From an uncultured Nocardioides sp. (GTDB lineage Bacteria; Actinomycetota; Actinomycetes; Propionibacteriales; Nocardioidaceae): a stretch of 64,000 nt of DNA. Made by a program: the position numbers and the translations under genes. The stretch covers positions 1-64,000 of the forward strand of contig NZ_CANKYS010000016.1 of NCBI RefSeq assembly GCF_947488025.1, written 5' to 3'. Every line of letters begins with the position of its first letter. Positions within the stretch are counted from its first letter, which is position 1. The notes under the pieces were generated by a model, which worked only from the letters and a program-made list of their open reading frames with translations, was not told where the DNA came from and did no database searches. Below, one piece after another: positions 20,636 to 28,918 of the stretch.

Positions 20636-21142
20636 ATGCGCCACGACGACATCGACGCCGCCGCCATCCGCATCGCCCCTCTGACGCGGGAGCACGCGGA
20701 GGACCTGGCCACCTGGCGCTACGACCCGCCGTACGCCGTCTACGACCTCGCCGGCGCCGACCCGGACGAGCTGCTCGACCCGGCCCTCGGCTTCCACGCC
20801 GTGCTCGTCGGGGAGCGACTGATCGGCTTCCGCTCCTTCGGCCCGGACGGGCAGGTCCCCGGCTGGGACTACGACGACACCGCCCTCGACACCGGCGGCG
20901 GGATCAGGCCCTCGCTCACCGGCCAGGGGGTGGGGCTCGGGCGCGCGGTCATCGCGGCGGGTCTCGACTTCGGGCGTACGACGTTCGCGCCCGCGGCGTT
21001 CCGGGTGACGGTGGCGTCGTTCAACGCCCGGGCGCGCCGGACCGTCGAGTCGCTGGGCTTCGAACAGGTCGGCTCGTTCGCCGCGCTGCGGGACGGGCGG
21101 ATGTTCGACGTCCTGGTGCGGGTGGAGCGTCCTCAGACCTGA
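20636..21142 (+). CDS. GNAT-like N-acetyltransferase
   Basis: A 168-residue acetyltransferase of the GNAT fold; the substrate is not predictable. It begins IRIAPLTREHAEDLATWRYDPPY, has the beta-4 strand LIGFRSFGPD, the acetyl-CoA loop region SLTGQGVGLGRAVIAAGLDFG (a variant of R/QxxGxG/A) and the late FNARARRTVESLGFEQVGSF. The ATG lies six bases after CACACT. The last ten bases overlap the convergent gene at 21133. Confidence 0.78.
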   Translation: MRHDDIDAAAIRIAPLTREHAEDLATWRYDPPYAVYDLAGADPDELLDPALGFHAVLVGERLIGFRSFGPDGQVPGWDYDDTALDTGGGIRPSLTGQGVGLGRAVIAAGLDFGRTTFAPAAFRVTVASFNARARRTVESLGFEQVGSFAALRDGRMFDVLVRVERPQT

Positions 21143-22005
21143 CGGCAGTGGGTCGACGGCGCGACCGCGTCCGGGTGCAGGATCCCCGCGAGCACCTCGA
21201 CACCGTCCACGAGGCGCGGGCCGGGGCGGGCGAAGTGGCCGTCGGCGTCGACCGCCCAGACCGGCACGCCCGGGAACCGGTCGCGCACGTCCTGCGCGAG
21301 CGTCGTACTGCCCTCGAGGTCGAAGCCGCACGGGGCGCAGACCACGACGTCCGGCCGTGAGGCCACCGCCTCCTCCCAGGTGATGCGGCCCGAACGGGTG
21401 CCCGCCACACCGAGGGCAGGTTCGCCGCCGGCGCGGGCGACCATCTCCGGGATCCAGTGCCCGGGCGCGAAGGGCGGGTCCGTCCACTCGAGCACGAGCA
21501 CGCGGGGTCGTTCGAGACCGGCGACCCGGTCGGCGACCGCCGCCAGGCGCGCCTCGAGGCTGGCCACCACCGCGTCCGCCTCCTCGGCCTTGCCGGTGAG
21601 GCGCCCGACCTCGGTGATCGAGGCCAGCACGTCGTCGAGGGAGTGCGGGTCGAGGGTCGCCACCTCGGCGCGGCACCCCAGGTAGCCCAGCGCCTCGTCG
21701 ACCGTGCCGACGTCCACCGCGCAGACCGCGCAGAGGTCCTGCGTGACGACGAGGTCGGCGTCGAGCTCGGCAAGGGCCCCGGAGTCGAGCCGGTAGAGGT
21801 CCTCACCCGCGGTCATCGCGGCGGCCACGAAGTCGTCGATCTCCTGAGGAGCGAGGCCCTCCGGCATCGCCGAGGTCGACACCACGCGCCGTTCGCGCGC
21901 CGTCGGCGGGTGGTCGCACTCGAAGGTCACCCCGACGACGTCGTCACCCGCCCCGATCGCGAACAGGATCTCCGTGGCGGAGGGGATCAGCGAGACGATG
22001 CGCAT
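21133..22005 (-). CDS. BtuF/FepB-like solute-binding protein without signal peptide
   Basis: A 290-residue protein of the periplasmic-binding-protein 2 family that binds corrinoids or iron siderophores (motif RIVSLIPSATEILFAIGAGD at the start and EVGRLTGKAEEADAVVAS in the long helix). It has no signal peptide or lipobox, and there is no permease or ATPase nearby, so it is not an ordinary transport component. Such lone cytoplasmic versions are usually annotated as cobalamin-binding proteins and may bind the cofactor inside the cell. ATG start; TAGGCT on the minus strand ends six bases before it. Confidence 0.75.
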   Translation of the reverse strand: MRIVSLIPSATEILFAIGAGDDVVGVTFECDHPPTARERRVVSTSAMPEGLAPQEIDDFVAAAMTAGEDLYRLDSGALAELDADLVVTQDLCAVCAVDVGTVDEALGYLGCRAEVATLDPHSLDDVLASITEVGRLTGKAEEADAVVASLEARLAAVADRVAGLERPRVLVLEWTDPPFAPGHWIPEMVARAGGEPALGVAGTRSGRITWEEAVASRPDVVVCAPCGFDLEGSTTLAQDVRDRFPGVPVWAVDADGHFARPGPRLVDGVEVLAGILHPDAVAPSTHCRQV

Positions 22006-22038
22006 CCGGCGAGCCTAGAGGGACTGCTCAGGCAGGCG

Positions 22039-22761
22039 TCACCAGCAGCCCTTCCACGCACCGCGTGCGTGGCTGCTGGCGTGGCCGATGGCGCGTACGT
22101 ACTCGCGGTGCCGCGCGACGGGCTTGCCGCCGAAGACGTAGGGGCGGGTGTAGCCGTCCCAGGCCTGCCGGAAGGACAGGTCGCCGTAGCCGCCCTTGCG
22201 TCCGACGTAGCGCAGCAGGCGGCCGTAGCGGTCCTTCGCGGCCTGGGTCCGGTCGGACACGAGGTGCACGGTCGACCCGACCGGGGCGAGGCGACGCAGG
22301 TTGGCGGTGGCGGCGTCCGCGCCGCAACGGCCCCGCTCGGGGGTGTCGATGCCGAGCATGCGGACCGAGACGTGAGCCCCGCCGCGCAGACGGACGCGCA
22401 GGGTGTCACCGTCGGTGACCCGGACGACGTTGCCGGTCTCGCGGTAGGTCCGCTGGCCCTGCTGGGTCTGGTTCTGGGGCTGGGTCTGGGTGGTGCCGGT
22501 GTTGGCGAACTGCTGCGGCGCCGTGTTGCCCCGACCGATGCACGGGCAGGGGTTGGACTCGCACGCGACGCCGTCGCCGTCGTCGTCGAGGCGGTGCGGG
22601 TCACCTGCGCCGGCATTCAGGTAGAAGTTCTGGGCGGCGGCCTGGCTGGCGAAGTCGCCGCAGTCGCGGTCGATGACGGCGGACGCCGGCGCCTGGACCG
22701 AGACGCCGAGGCCCAGGGCGATGATGGCGAGCGTGAGCGCGCGGATGAGCTGGTGGTGCAT
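22039..22761 (-). CDS. Secreted thermonuclease-like protein with excalibur domain
   Basis: The 240-residue product has a signal peptide (cleaved after about residue 27, ASAVID), then an excalibur calcium-binding motif (DCGDFASQAA and the Asp loop LDDDGDGVACE, about 31-67), a glutamine- and threonine-rich linker, and a staphylococcal-nuclease domain (about 105-240). The nuclease active site appears intact: DGDTLRVRL, then Arg, Asp and Glu in VRMLGIDTPERG and Arg in KDRYGRLLRYV. It should cut extracellular DNA or RNA in a calcium-dependent way. The ATG at 22761 is chosen because GGGGGAA precedes it and a signal peptide follows. Confidence 0.85.
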   Translation of the reverse strand: MHHQLIRALTLAIIALGLGVSVQAPASAVIDRDCGDFASQAAAQNFYLNAGAGDPHRLDDDGDGVACESNPCPCIGRGNTAPQQFANTGTTQTQPQNQTQQGQRTYRETGNVVRVTDGDTLRVRLRGGAHVSVRMLGIDTPERGRCGADAATANLRRLAPVGSTVHLVSDRTQAAKDRYGRLLRYVGRKGGYGDLSFRQAWDGYTRPYVFGGKPVARHREYVRAIGHASSHARGAWKGCW

Positions 22762-22913
22762 GTGTTCCCCCACGGAAGTCCTCGGTGCTGACACCGAAGC
22801 CTCACACCGGCGGGGCCTGCATGTGGGCGGAACGGGCCAAGTCGCCGTCGAGGCCAGGCACGCCCCGCCCCGACCGCCGGTGCCCGACACGACGGCGTGG
22901 CACGATCCGTGAC

Positions 22914-23330
22914 GTGGACGGATGCGTGTTCTGCCAGATCGTCGCGGGTGACCTGCCCGGTCACCTCGTGCTCGAGACCGACGACCTGGTCGGCTTCCTC
23001 GACACCCGGCCGCTCTTCAAGGGCCACGTCCTGCTTGTCCCGCGTACGCACCTGGAGACCCTGCCGGACCTCCCGGCGGAGCAGCGCGACGGGTTCCTCG
23101 CCGCCGCCCAGCGCCTCGCGACGGCGGTGAAGGACGCGCTCGGCGCCCAGGGGTCCTTCCTCGCGATCAACAACACGGTCAGCCAGTCCGTCCCGCACCT
23201 GCACCTCCACGTGGTGCCGCGCACCAGGGGCGACGGGCTGCGCGGCTTCTTCTGGCCCCGCACGAAGTACGCCGACGGCGAGGCGGCGGCGTACGCCGAG
23301 AAGCTGCGCGACGCGCTCGCGTCCGGCTGA
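22914..23330 (+). CDS. HIT family nucleotide-binding hydrolase
   Basis: A 138-residue histidine-triad protein with the active-site motif HLHLHVV (about residue 97-103), the CVFCQIVAGDLP start with a Cys pair that may bind zinc, and KGHVLLVPRTH. HIT hydrolases split aminoacyl-AMP or adenosine phosphoramidates. The GTG start begins right at the conserved DGCVFC; upstream codons are not conserved. It is transcribed divergently from the nuclease gene, with no clear operon partner. Confidence 0.88.
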   Translation: MDGCVFCQIVAGDLPGHLVLETDDLVGFLDTRPLFKGHVLLVPRTHLETLPDLPAEQRDGFLAAAQRLATAVKDALGAQGSFLAINNTVSQSVPHLHLHVVPRTRGDGLRGFFWPRTKYADGEAAAYAEKLRDALASG

Positions 23331-23351
23331 GCGGGCGACGGACGCAGCAAG

Positions 23352-24404
23352 TCAGGAGCCGACCTGCTCCTCCTCGCGAGTCCGGGCCCCGCGCAACGTC
23401 CACGTCCGGTCCCGGCGCCGGAGGGGGTGGCCCGTGGTCCAGGCGGCGAGCACGAGCGCCAGCGTGCCGATCACGACCCCGCCGAGCACGTCCACGAAGA
23501 AGTGCCACCCCAGGTAGACCGTCGACAGGCAGGTGAGCCCGGCGAAGACCCAGCCGGACAGCCGTACCCACCGGGGGAGCCGGAGCAGCTCGGCGACGAG
23601 GCAGGTGGTGATCGTGATCGCCACGTGCAGCGACGCGAAGGCGGCGACGGTCTGGACCGCGCGCGTGTCCCAGACGTCGGTCAGCACGGCGACCCGGTCG
23701 CGCAGCAGCACCTCCTGCACCGCGGTGTTGAAGGTGCGGGGCAGGTCGGCGAAGTCCTGCGGCCGGGAGTAGATCGGTCCGAGGGAGGGGACCAGGTAGT
23801 AGACGGCCGCGCCGAGCAGCCAGTTGAAGGAGACGGCCGTGACGTAGAGGGCGCCCGTGACCGAGCGCCGGGTCCACACGAGCGCGATCGCGAGCGCGGC
23901 CGGGACCAGCCCGATCCACAGCACGTAGACCCCGGACAGCAGCCAGGCGGCCCAGCCGGTGCCGAGCAGGTGGTGGAGGACGACGGCCGGGTCGTGGCCC
24001 AGCCACAGCAGGCGGTCCAGCCGGTGCAGCTCGGTGTCCCAGAGGCGGTCGTTGACGAAGGGCAGGTAGCCCTTGAGGTTGCGGAACGCGACGTAGGCGA
24101 CGTACCAGGCCACGAGACCGCTGGCCGTGAACCACACCTGCTCCCGGGTCCACCGCTCGCGCAGCACGGTGCGCAGCGCCTGCCAGGCGCCGGGACGCGG
24201 CGTCGTGCGAGTGTACGCCGTCCACCGCGCGACCAGGTCGAGGAGCACAGCGGCCAGGACGATCAGCGGCAGCCGCACCCAGGTCGGCACGGAGACCCCG
24301 TCGGGGTCGCGCACCGGCAGGTCGTAGGCGGCCGCGACCACGCACGTCACCACCGCCATGGCGGCGGCGACGCCCATCGCGCCACGGAAATACCCCCGTC
24401 CCAT
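23352..24404 (-). CDS. PAP2-superfamily membrane phosphatase/phosphotransferase
   Basis: A 350-residue membrane protein with about six hydrophobic segments and a PAP2 core in its second half. Active-site parts are visible: the ASLHVAIT block (PSGH-like motif, about residue 255) and GWHFFVDVLGG (HxxxD, about 303). It resembles the Aur1/inositol-phosphotransferase branch (PAP2_3) rather than simple lipid phosphatases, so it may transfer a phospho-head-group in lipid or lipoglycan synthesis. The ATG at 24404 follows TAGCGT by seven bases. Confidence 0.8.
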   Translation of the reverse strand: MGRGYFRGAMGVAAAMAVVTCVVAAAYDLPVRDPDGVSVPTWVRLPLIVLAAVLLDLVARWTAYTRTTPRPGAWQALRTVLRERWTREQVWFTASGLVAWYVAYVAFRNLKGYLPFVNDRLWDTELHRLDRLLWLGHDPAVVLHHLLGTGWAAWLLSGVYVLWIGLVPAALAIALVWTRRSVTGALYVTAVSFNWLLGAAVYYLVPSLGPIYSRPQDFADLPRTFNTAVQEVLLRDRVAVLTDVWDTRAVQTVAAFASLHVAITITTCLVAELLRLPRWVRLSGWVFAGLTCLSTVYLGWHFFVDVLGGVVIGTLALVLAAWTTGHPLRRRDRTWTLRGARTREEEQVGS

Positions 24405-24540
24405 GACTGGCACGCTAGGCCACCTGAGGCGCCGGCGCGAGCGTCCTGCGCGGGATCTCCACAAGTCGGGTGACGCCCCTCCTCGCGCACGCACTACCCT
24501 CACCAAGGCCAGACGTCACCGAGCCTGAGGAGTCATCGCA

Positions 24541-25308
24541 ATGGGTCGATTCGACCGCCGCGTCGCCGTCATCACCGGAGCAGCGCGAGGCATCGGCTTC
24601 GGCATCGCGCAGCGTCTCGCGAGCGAGGGTGCCTCGATCGCCGTCCTCGACCTCGACGAGGCCGCCGCGCAGGAGGCGGCCGGCCGGCTCGAGCTGGCCG
24701 AGGGCGCCCGCGCCGTCGGCATCGGCTGTGACGTCGTCGACGCCGCCGCGGCCGAGGCTGCCGTGCAGCGGGTGGTCGACGAGCTCGGCGGCATCCACGT
24801 GCTCGTCAACAATGCCGGCATCACCCGCGACAACCTCCTCTTCAAGATGACCGAGGAGGACTGGGACCTGGTGATGAACGTCCACCTCAAGGGCGTCTTC
24901 AACATGACCAAGGCGGCCCAGTCACGCTTCGTGGAGCAGAAGTACGGCAAGATCCTCAACCTCTCCAGCGTCTCCGCGCTGGGCAACCGCGGCCAGGCCA
25001 ACTACTCCGCGGCCAAGATGGGCATCCAGGGCCTCACCCGCACCCTCGGCATCGAGCTCGGCCCGTTCGGCGTCACCGCCAACGCCATCGCGCCCGGCTT
25101 CATCGCCACCGAGATGACCGACGCCACCGCGCGCCGCCTCAAGATGGAGCCCGAGGAGCTGCAGCGGCTCAACGCCGAGGCGACGCCCGTACGGCGCGTC
25201 GGCCAGCCCGAGGACATCGCTGCGGCCGCGGCGTTCCTGTGCAGCGACGAGGCGTCGTTCATCACCGGTCAGACGCTGTACGTCGACGGCGGGCGCAAGC
25301 TGGGCTGA
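24541..25308 (+). CDS. fabG: 3-oxoacyl-ACP reductase-like short-chain dehydrogenase
   Basis: A 255-residue SDR with the NAD(P) glycine motif VITGAARGIGFGIA (residues about 11-24), NNAGITRDNLLFKM (about 90-103), the catalytic Ser in LNLSSVSALGNRGQANYSAAK with Tyr and Lys (about 143, 156, 160), and PGFIATEMTD. The ITRDNLLFKM string is the hallmark of FabG, which reduces 3-oxoacyl-ACP in fatty acid synthesis. It stands alone, so use in another acyl pathway is possible. ATG start with GAGGAGTCATCGCA upstream. Confidence 0.85.
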   Translation: MGRFDRRVAVITGAARGIGFGIAQRLASEGASIAVLDLDEAAAQEAAGRLELAEGARAVGIGCDVVDAAAAEAAVQRVVDELGGIHVLVNNAGITRDNLLFKMTEEDWDLVMNVHLKGVFNMTKAAQSRFVEQKYGKILNLSSVSALGNRGQANYSAAKMGIQGLTRTLGIELGPFGVTANAIAPGFIATEMTDATARRLKMEPEELQRLNAEATPVRRVGQPEDIAAAAAFLCSDEASFITGQTLYVDGGRKLG

Positions 25309-25384
25309 GCCCGCCGGTTTGCGTGTCGGGGGGTCGTCTGTCACCTTGGATGGCGGTCGAGAGACCCAACCGTCCCGGACTACG

Positions 25385-25575
25385 CCGAGTCCTGCCCGGC
25401 CGGGACGACCCCCGAGACACACCGGGGCAGGAGTGGGGGACCCACAGGTTCCACTGCCGGTCATCGACCGGCTCGGGGCGAAGCCGCCCAGCTTCCGTCA
25501 GCATGACGGGAGCGCGGTGGCAGGGCACTTTCCAGCCCTAGCCCGACAGCTCACCTCACAGGCGTGGGAAAGGAC
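25385..25575 (+). promoter_or_regulatory. Cyclic di-AMP riboswitch (ydaO-yuaA class)
   Basis: The leader carries the conserved blocks of this class: GTGGGGGACCCAC (25434-25446), CTCGGGGCGAAGCCG (25472-25486) and, near the 3' end, AGCCCGACAGCTCACCTCAC followed by AGGCGTGGGAAAGGA. It ends a few bases before the start of a secreted NlpC/P60 hydrolase, the usual target in actinobacteria. Binding of c-di-AMP is expected to turn expression off. The 5' boundary is approximate. Confidence 0.88.
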
Positions 25576-25580
25576 CAACC

Positions 25581-26135
25581 ATGCCTGCGACCCCTCGCAT
25601 CGTGCGAGCCTCCGCGCTCGCCCTCGCCGGGCTCGGCCTCACCGCATCGACGATGAGCGCCCTGCCCGCCAACGCCGCGCCCAGCGGCAGCACGTCCGAC
25701 AACACCTCCGCCACGACCACCACGACGAAGAAGACGGCGCGGGTCAGCGCCAAGCGTCGGGTGGCCAACCGGGTGCTCACTGCGCGGAACATCGCCATGG
25801 CCCAGCGGGGCGACGCCTACGCGTACGGCGCCGCCGGCCCGGATCGCTTCGACTGCTCCGGCCTGATCCGCTACGCCTACAGTCGAGCGGGCATCGCCGT
25901 GCCGCGGACCTCGAGCGCCCAGGCCGGTGCTGCTCGTCGCATCGCGAAGAAGGACATGCGTCCCGGTGACCTGATGTTCTTCTACGACGGCGGCGGGATC
26001 TACCACGCCGCGATCTTCCTGCGCTGGTCGCGCGGGCACGCGCTGATGGTGCACTCCCCGCGGCCGGGCTCGCGCGTGCACGTCGCCGCTCCGTGGACCT
26101 CCGCGTGGTTCGCCGGGACCCTCCGCCGCGCCTGA
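25581..26135 (+). CDS. Secreted NlpC/P60 peptidoglycan hydrolase
   Basis: A 184-residue exported cell-wall peptidase. It has a signal peptide (about residues 1-33, ending LPANAAP), a threonine-rich spacer, then the NlpC/P60 domain (about 65-184) with the catalytic Cys in FDCSGLIRYAY (about 92), His in YHAAIFL (about 141) and a third polar residue, His, in MVHSPRPG. These enzymes cut the stem peptide of peptidoglycan. AGGACC precedes the ATG and the gene lies under a c-di-AMP riboswitch, which links wall hydrolysis to turgor or envelope signalling. Confidence 0.9.
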   Translation: MPATPRIVRASALALAGLGLTASTMSALPANAAPSGSTSDNTSATTTTTKKTARVSAKRRVANRVLTARNIAMAQRGDAYAYGAAGPDRFDCSGLIRYAYSRAGIAVPRTSSAQAGAARRIAKKDMRPGDLMFFYDGGGIYHAAIFLRWSRGHALMVHSPRPGSRVHVAAPWTSAWFAGTLRRA

Positions 26136-26198
26136 ACGGTGCCCGGATGCCGGGTGACAGGGCAGGATTGGTAGGTCGTTCCTGCTGATCTACCCTGT

Positions 26199-26230
26199 GG
26201 CGCGCCTTCCCCGATCGGGGAGGGCGCGCC
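26199..26230. terminator. Hairpin between NlpC/P60 and DUF3048 genes
   Basis: The arms GGCGCGCCTTCCCCG (26199-26213) and CGGGGAGGGCGCGCC (26216-26230) pair with one G-U pair and a two-base loop. It lies 63 bases after the NlpC/P60 stop and could terminate that transcript. Confidence 0.6.
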
Positions 26231-26276
26231 CCCAGACTTTCCTTGGCTCGACACCCCCGCTCGATCGGAGTCCCCC

Positions 26277-27299
26277 GTGCGTCACCGTCGCCACCCCTCG
26301 TCCCGCGCGATCGTCGCCACCCTGGCGGCGGCCACGCTGCTCCTCGCCGGGTGCAGCGGTGGGGACGACGACCCGGCCCCGAGCGCCTCTGCGTCCTCCG
26401 AGCCGACCGCCTCGGAGCCCACCGAGGAGCCGCCGGAGCCGACGTACTGGCCCCTGACCGGGCTCGAGCGCAAGGCCGACGCCCCCCGGCACCCCGTCAT
26501 GGTGACCAAGGTCGACAACACCTCGTCCAGCGCCCCTCAGGTGGGTCTCGGCTCGGCCGACCTCGTCGTCGAGGAGCTCGTCGAGGGTGGCTACACGCGT
26601 CTCGCCGCGTTCTACTACTCGAAGGTTCCCGCCAGCATCGGCCCGGTCCGCTCGATGCGCGCCAGCGACATCGGGATCGTGCCCGAGGGTGCGACCGTCG
26701 TGACCAGTGGCGCGGCCCCGGTCACGATCCAGCGCGTCAACGGTGCCGGCATCCCCTGGATCACCGAGGGCGACGCCGGTGTCTACCGCGAGACCACGCG
26801 CTCGGCCCCCTACAACCTCTTCGCCCGCCTCGGCGACATCGCCAAGCGCCTCAAGGCCGAGGAGGAGCCGCCCCCCTACCTGCCGTGGGGGGACGAGGCC
26901 GACCTGCCGAAGGGTGCGAAGGCCAGCACGCTCACCGCGGACTTCGGCGCGCACTCCACGAGCTGGCAGTTCCAGAAGGGCGGCTACGTCAACACCGACT
27001 CCTACGCCGCCGAGGGCGACCAGTTCCCCGCCGACTCCGTGCTCGTGCTGCGGGTGCGCGTCGGTGACGCCGGCTACCGCGACCCGGCGGGCTACCCCGT
27101 GCCCGAGACCAAGTTCGAGGGCAAGGGCTCGGCGCTGCTCTTCCACGGCGGTCGCGTCGTGAAGGGCACGTGGAGCAAGGACGGCCTCAAGGGCCCGATC
27201 GAGCTCTCGACCAAGCGAGGCGAGCTCACCGTGCCCGCGGGGCGCGTGTGGGTCGAGCTCGTCCCGGCCGCCAACGGCAACGTCACCTTCGCGAAGTAG
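26277..27299 (+). CDS. DUF3048 lipoprotein
   Basis: A 340-residue lipoprotein: the signal peptide ends in the lipobox LLAGC (Cys about residue 24), a serine- and glutamate-rich linker follows, then the DUF3048 domain (PLTGLERKADAPRHPVMVTK, VVEELVEGGYTRLAAFYYSK, IGPVRSMRASDI). Family function is unknown; the Bacillus homologue YerB is a lipoprotein. The GTG start follows a strong hairpin. The end overlaps the convergent tetR-like gene by 17 bases. Confidence 0.82.
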   Translation: MRHRRHPSSRAIVATLAAATLLLAGCSGGDDDPAPSASASSEPTASEPTEEPPEPTYWPLTGLERKADAPRHPVMVTKVDNTSSSAPQVGLGSADLVVEELVEGGYTRLAAFYYSKVPASIGPVRSMRASDIGIVPEGATVVTSGAAPVTIQRVNGAGIPWITEGDAGVYRETTRSAPYNLFARLGDIAKRLKAEEEPPPYLPWGDEADLPKGAKASTLTADFGAHSTSWQFQKGGYVNTDSYAAEGDQFPADSVLVLRVRVGDAGYRDPAGYPVPETKFEGKGSALLFHGGRVVKGTWSKDGLKGPIELSTKRGELTVPAGRVWVELVPAANGNVTFAK

Positions 27300-27960
27300 T
27301 CCCGGCGGCGGACGGGGTCGCCCGCAGCGCTCCGGCGTCCTCGTCGAGCAGGCGCTGGAGGCCTGCCAGGATGACGCCGACCGCCGTCTCGACCCGTTGG
27401 GCTGCCGCCGCGGGGTCGTCGCTGACGGCGACCGAGCCGCCCGCGGCCGACATCGCCCCGAAGAAGATGCGGGTGAAGGTGTCGAGCATCGTGTCGTCGA
27501 GCCGGGCGTCGCCGAGGGTGCCGTCGTCGGCGGTCAGCACGGACCGCACGATCTCGTCCACGATCGCGTACGTCGAGCGCTCCTCCTGCTCGCGGTAGCG
27601 CTCGTGGCCGAGCACCGAGGGTCCGTCGGACACCACGACCTGGCGGTAGCCCGGCTCCTGGACCGCGGCGAGGAAGGCGCGCAACCCGGCTCGCGCCTTG
27701 TCCCAGGGGTCGCGGTGTCCCTCGGTGGCCTGCGCGATGCCGGACGTCGCCCGTGACTCCACGCGCTCGAAGGCGGCCTCGAAGATCGCCTGCTTGCCGC
27801 TGAAGTGGTGGTAGAGCGCGCCCTTGGTGACGTCGGCGCCGGCCGCGATCGCGTCGAGCGAGGTGGCGGCGTAGCCGTGCTCGGTGAAGAGCTGTTCGGC
27901 CACCTCGACGAGCGCCCGCTTGGTCGCGTCGGAGTAGCGCTGCCGGCCGCGGTTCTCCAT
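27283..27960 (-). CDS. TetR family transcriptional repressor
   Basis: A 225-residue regulator. The N-terminal helix-turn-helix (about residues 8-55) reads RALVEVAEQLFTEHGYAATSLDAIAAGADVTKGALYHHFSGKQ in part, typical of TetR; the C-terminal effector domain is not recognisable by eye. The ATG at 27960 is chosen since TAGGCT ends seven bases before it. The divergent neighbour is a YqgE gene 86 bases away, with a 9-bp inverted repeat between that could be the operator. Confidence 0.88.
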   Translation of the reverse strand: MENRGRQRYSDATKRALVEVAEQLFTEHGYAATSLDAIAAGADVTKGALYHHFSGKQAIFEAAFERVESRATSGIAQATEGHRDPWDKARAGLRAFLAAVQEPGYRQVVVSDGPSVLGHERYREQEERSTYAIVDEIVRSVLTADDGTLGDARLDDTMLDTFTRIFFGAMSAAGGSVAVSDDPAAAAQRVETAVGVILAGLQRLLDEDAGALRATPSAAGTTSRR

Positions 27961-27977
27961 GGCCCGCAGCCTAGGTG

Positions 27978-28010
27978 ACCCCGGCGCGGTCGAGGGGGCG
28001 TCGCCGGGGT
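27978..28010. promoter_or_regulatory. Inverted repeat between tetR-like gene and yqgE
   Basis: The arms ACCCCGGCG (27978-27986) and CGCCGGGGT (28002-28010) are perfect complements with 15 bases between. This lies next to the minus-strand -10 hexamer of the tetR-like gene. It is a candidate TetR operator; no experiment supports it. Confidence 0.35.
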
Positions 28011-28046
28011 GGTGTGCCATGACCCGAGGTCGGCCATAGTGGAGGC

Positions 28047-28601
28047 ATGCAGCTCGCTTCGGGGATGTTGCTGGTGGCGACGCCGGCACTGCAGGATCCC
28101 AACTTCGCCGACACGGTCGTGCTGCTGCTCGACGTCACGGAGGAGGGCGCGCTGGGCGTCGTCCTCAACCGCCCCTCGCAGATCATGGTCGCCGACGTCC
28201 TCGAGCCGTGGCGCGACGTGGTGGCCGAGCCGGAGGTGCTGTTCCGCGGGGGACCGGTCGGCACCGACGGCGCCCTGGCCGTCGGGGCCCTGCGCGACCC
28301 GCAGGACCCGCCCGTGGGGTGGCGTCCGGTCGCCGGGCTGCTGGGCATGGTCGACCTCGACACCCCGACCGAGCTCGTCGACGGCACGCTCAGCGCGATG
28401 CGGGTGTTCGCGGGCTACGCCGGCTGGGGCGCTGGTCAGCTCGACGGCGAGGTGGAGGAGGGCAGCTGGTACGTCGTCACGAGCGAGGCCGCCGACGCCT
28501 TCCGCGACGACCCGGGCGAGCTGTGGCGCGACGTGATGCGGCGCCAGCCCGGCATGCTCGCCTGGCACGTGAACCGCCCCGTCGATCCCGACATGAACTG
28601 A
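28047..28601 (+). CDS. YqgE/AlgH family protein
   Basis: A 184-residue protein of the YqgE/AlgH family, widespread and of unknown biochemical role. Family motifs are clear: ASGMLLVATPALQDPNFADT, EGALGVVLNRPS, FRGGPVGTDGALAVG and YAGWGAGQLDGEVEEGSW. The ATG starts six bases after CATAGT. It is followed after 23 bases by the DUF3039 gene on the same strand. Confidence 0.9.
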   Translation: MQLASGMLLVATPALQDPNFADTVVLLLDVTEEGALGVVLNRPSQIMVADVLEPWRDVVAEPEVLFRGGPVGTDGALAVGALRDPQDPPVGWRPVAGLLGMVDLDTPTELVDGTLSAMRVFAGYAGWGAGQLDGEVEEGSWYVVTSEAADAFRDDPGELWRDVMRRQPGMLAWHVNRPVDPDMN

Positions 28602-28624
28602 TCTCCGCGTTAGGCTTGCCCATC

Positions 28625-28918
28625 ATGAGCACCATCGGATTCTCCCCGGGCACCCAGACGATCGAAGAGCGTCAGACCGTCCCGACGGACGAGGGAGACC
28701 ACGAGCGGTTCTCGCACTTCGTGCCCAAGGACAAGCTCACCGAGGCGATGGTCATGGGCACGCCCGTCATCGCGCTGTGCGGCAAGGTCTGGGTGCCGTC
28801 ACGGGCCCCGGAGAAGTACCCGGTCTGCCCCGAGTGCAAGGAGATCTGGGACTCGATGAAGTCGGGCGACAAGCCCGGCGGCGGGTCCGGCTCGGACGGC
28901 TCGGGTCCCGAGGCGTGA
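28625..28918 (+). CDS. DUF3039 small protein with zinc-like cysteines
   Basis: A 97-residue actinobacterial protein of the DUF3039 family. It has His and Cys residues suited to metal binding: DHERFSHFVPK, VIALCGKVWVP and YPVCPECKEIWD (CxxC). The C-terminus is a flexible Gly/Ser tail. The ATG is eight bases after TAGGCT. Its stop overlaps the start of the helicase gene as GTGA, so the two are translated together and may work together on nucleic acid. Confidence 0.8.
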   Translation: MSTIGFSPGTQTIEERQTVPTDEGDHERFSHFVPKDKLTEAMVMGTPVIALCGKVWVPSRAPEKYPVCPECKEIWDSMKSGDKPGGGSGSDGSGPEA

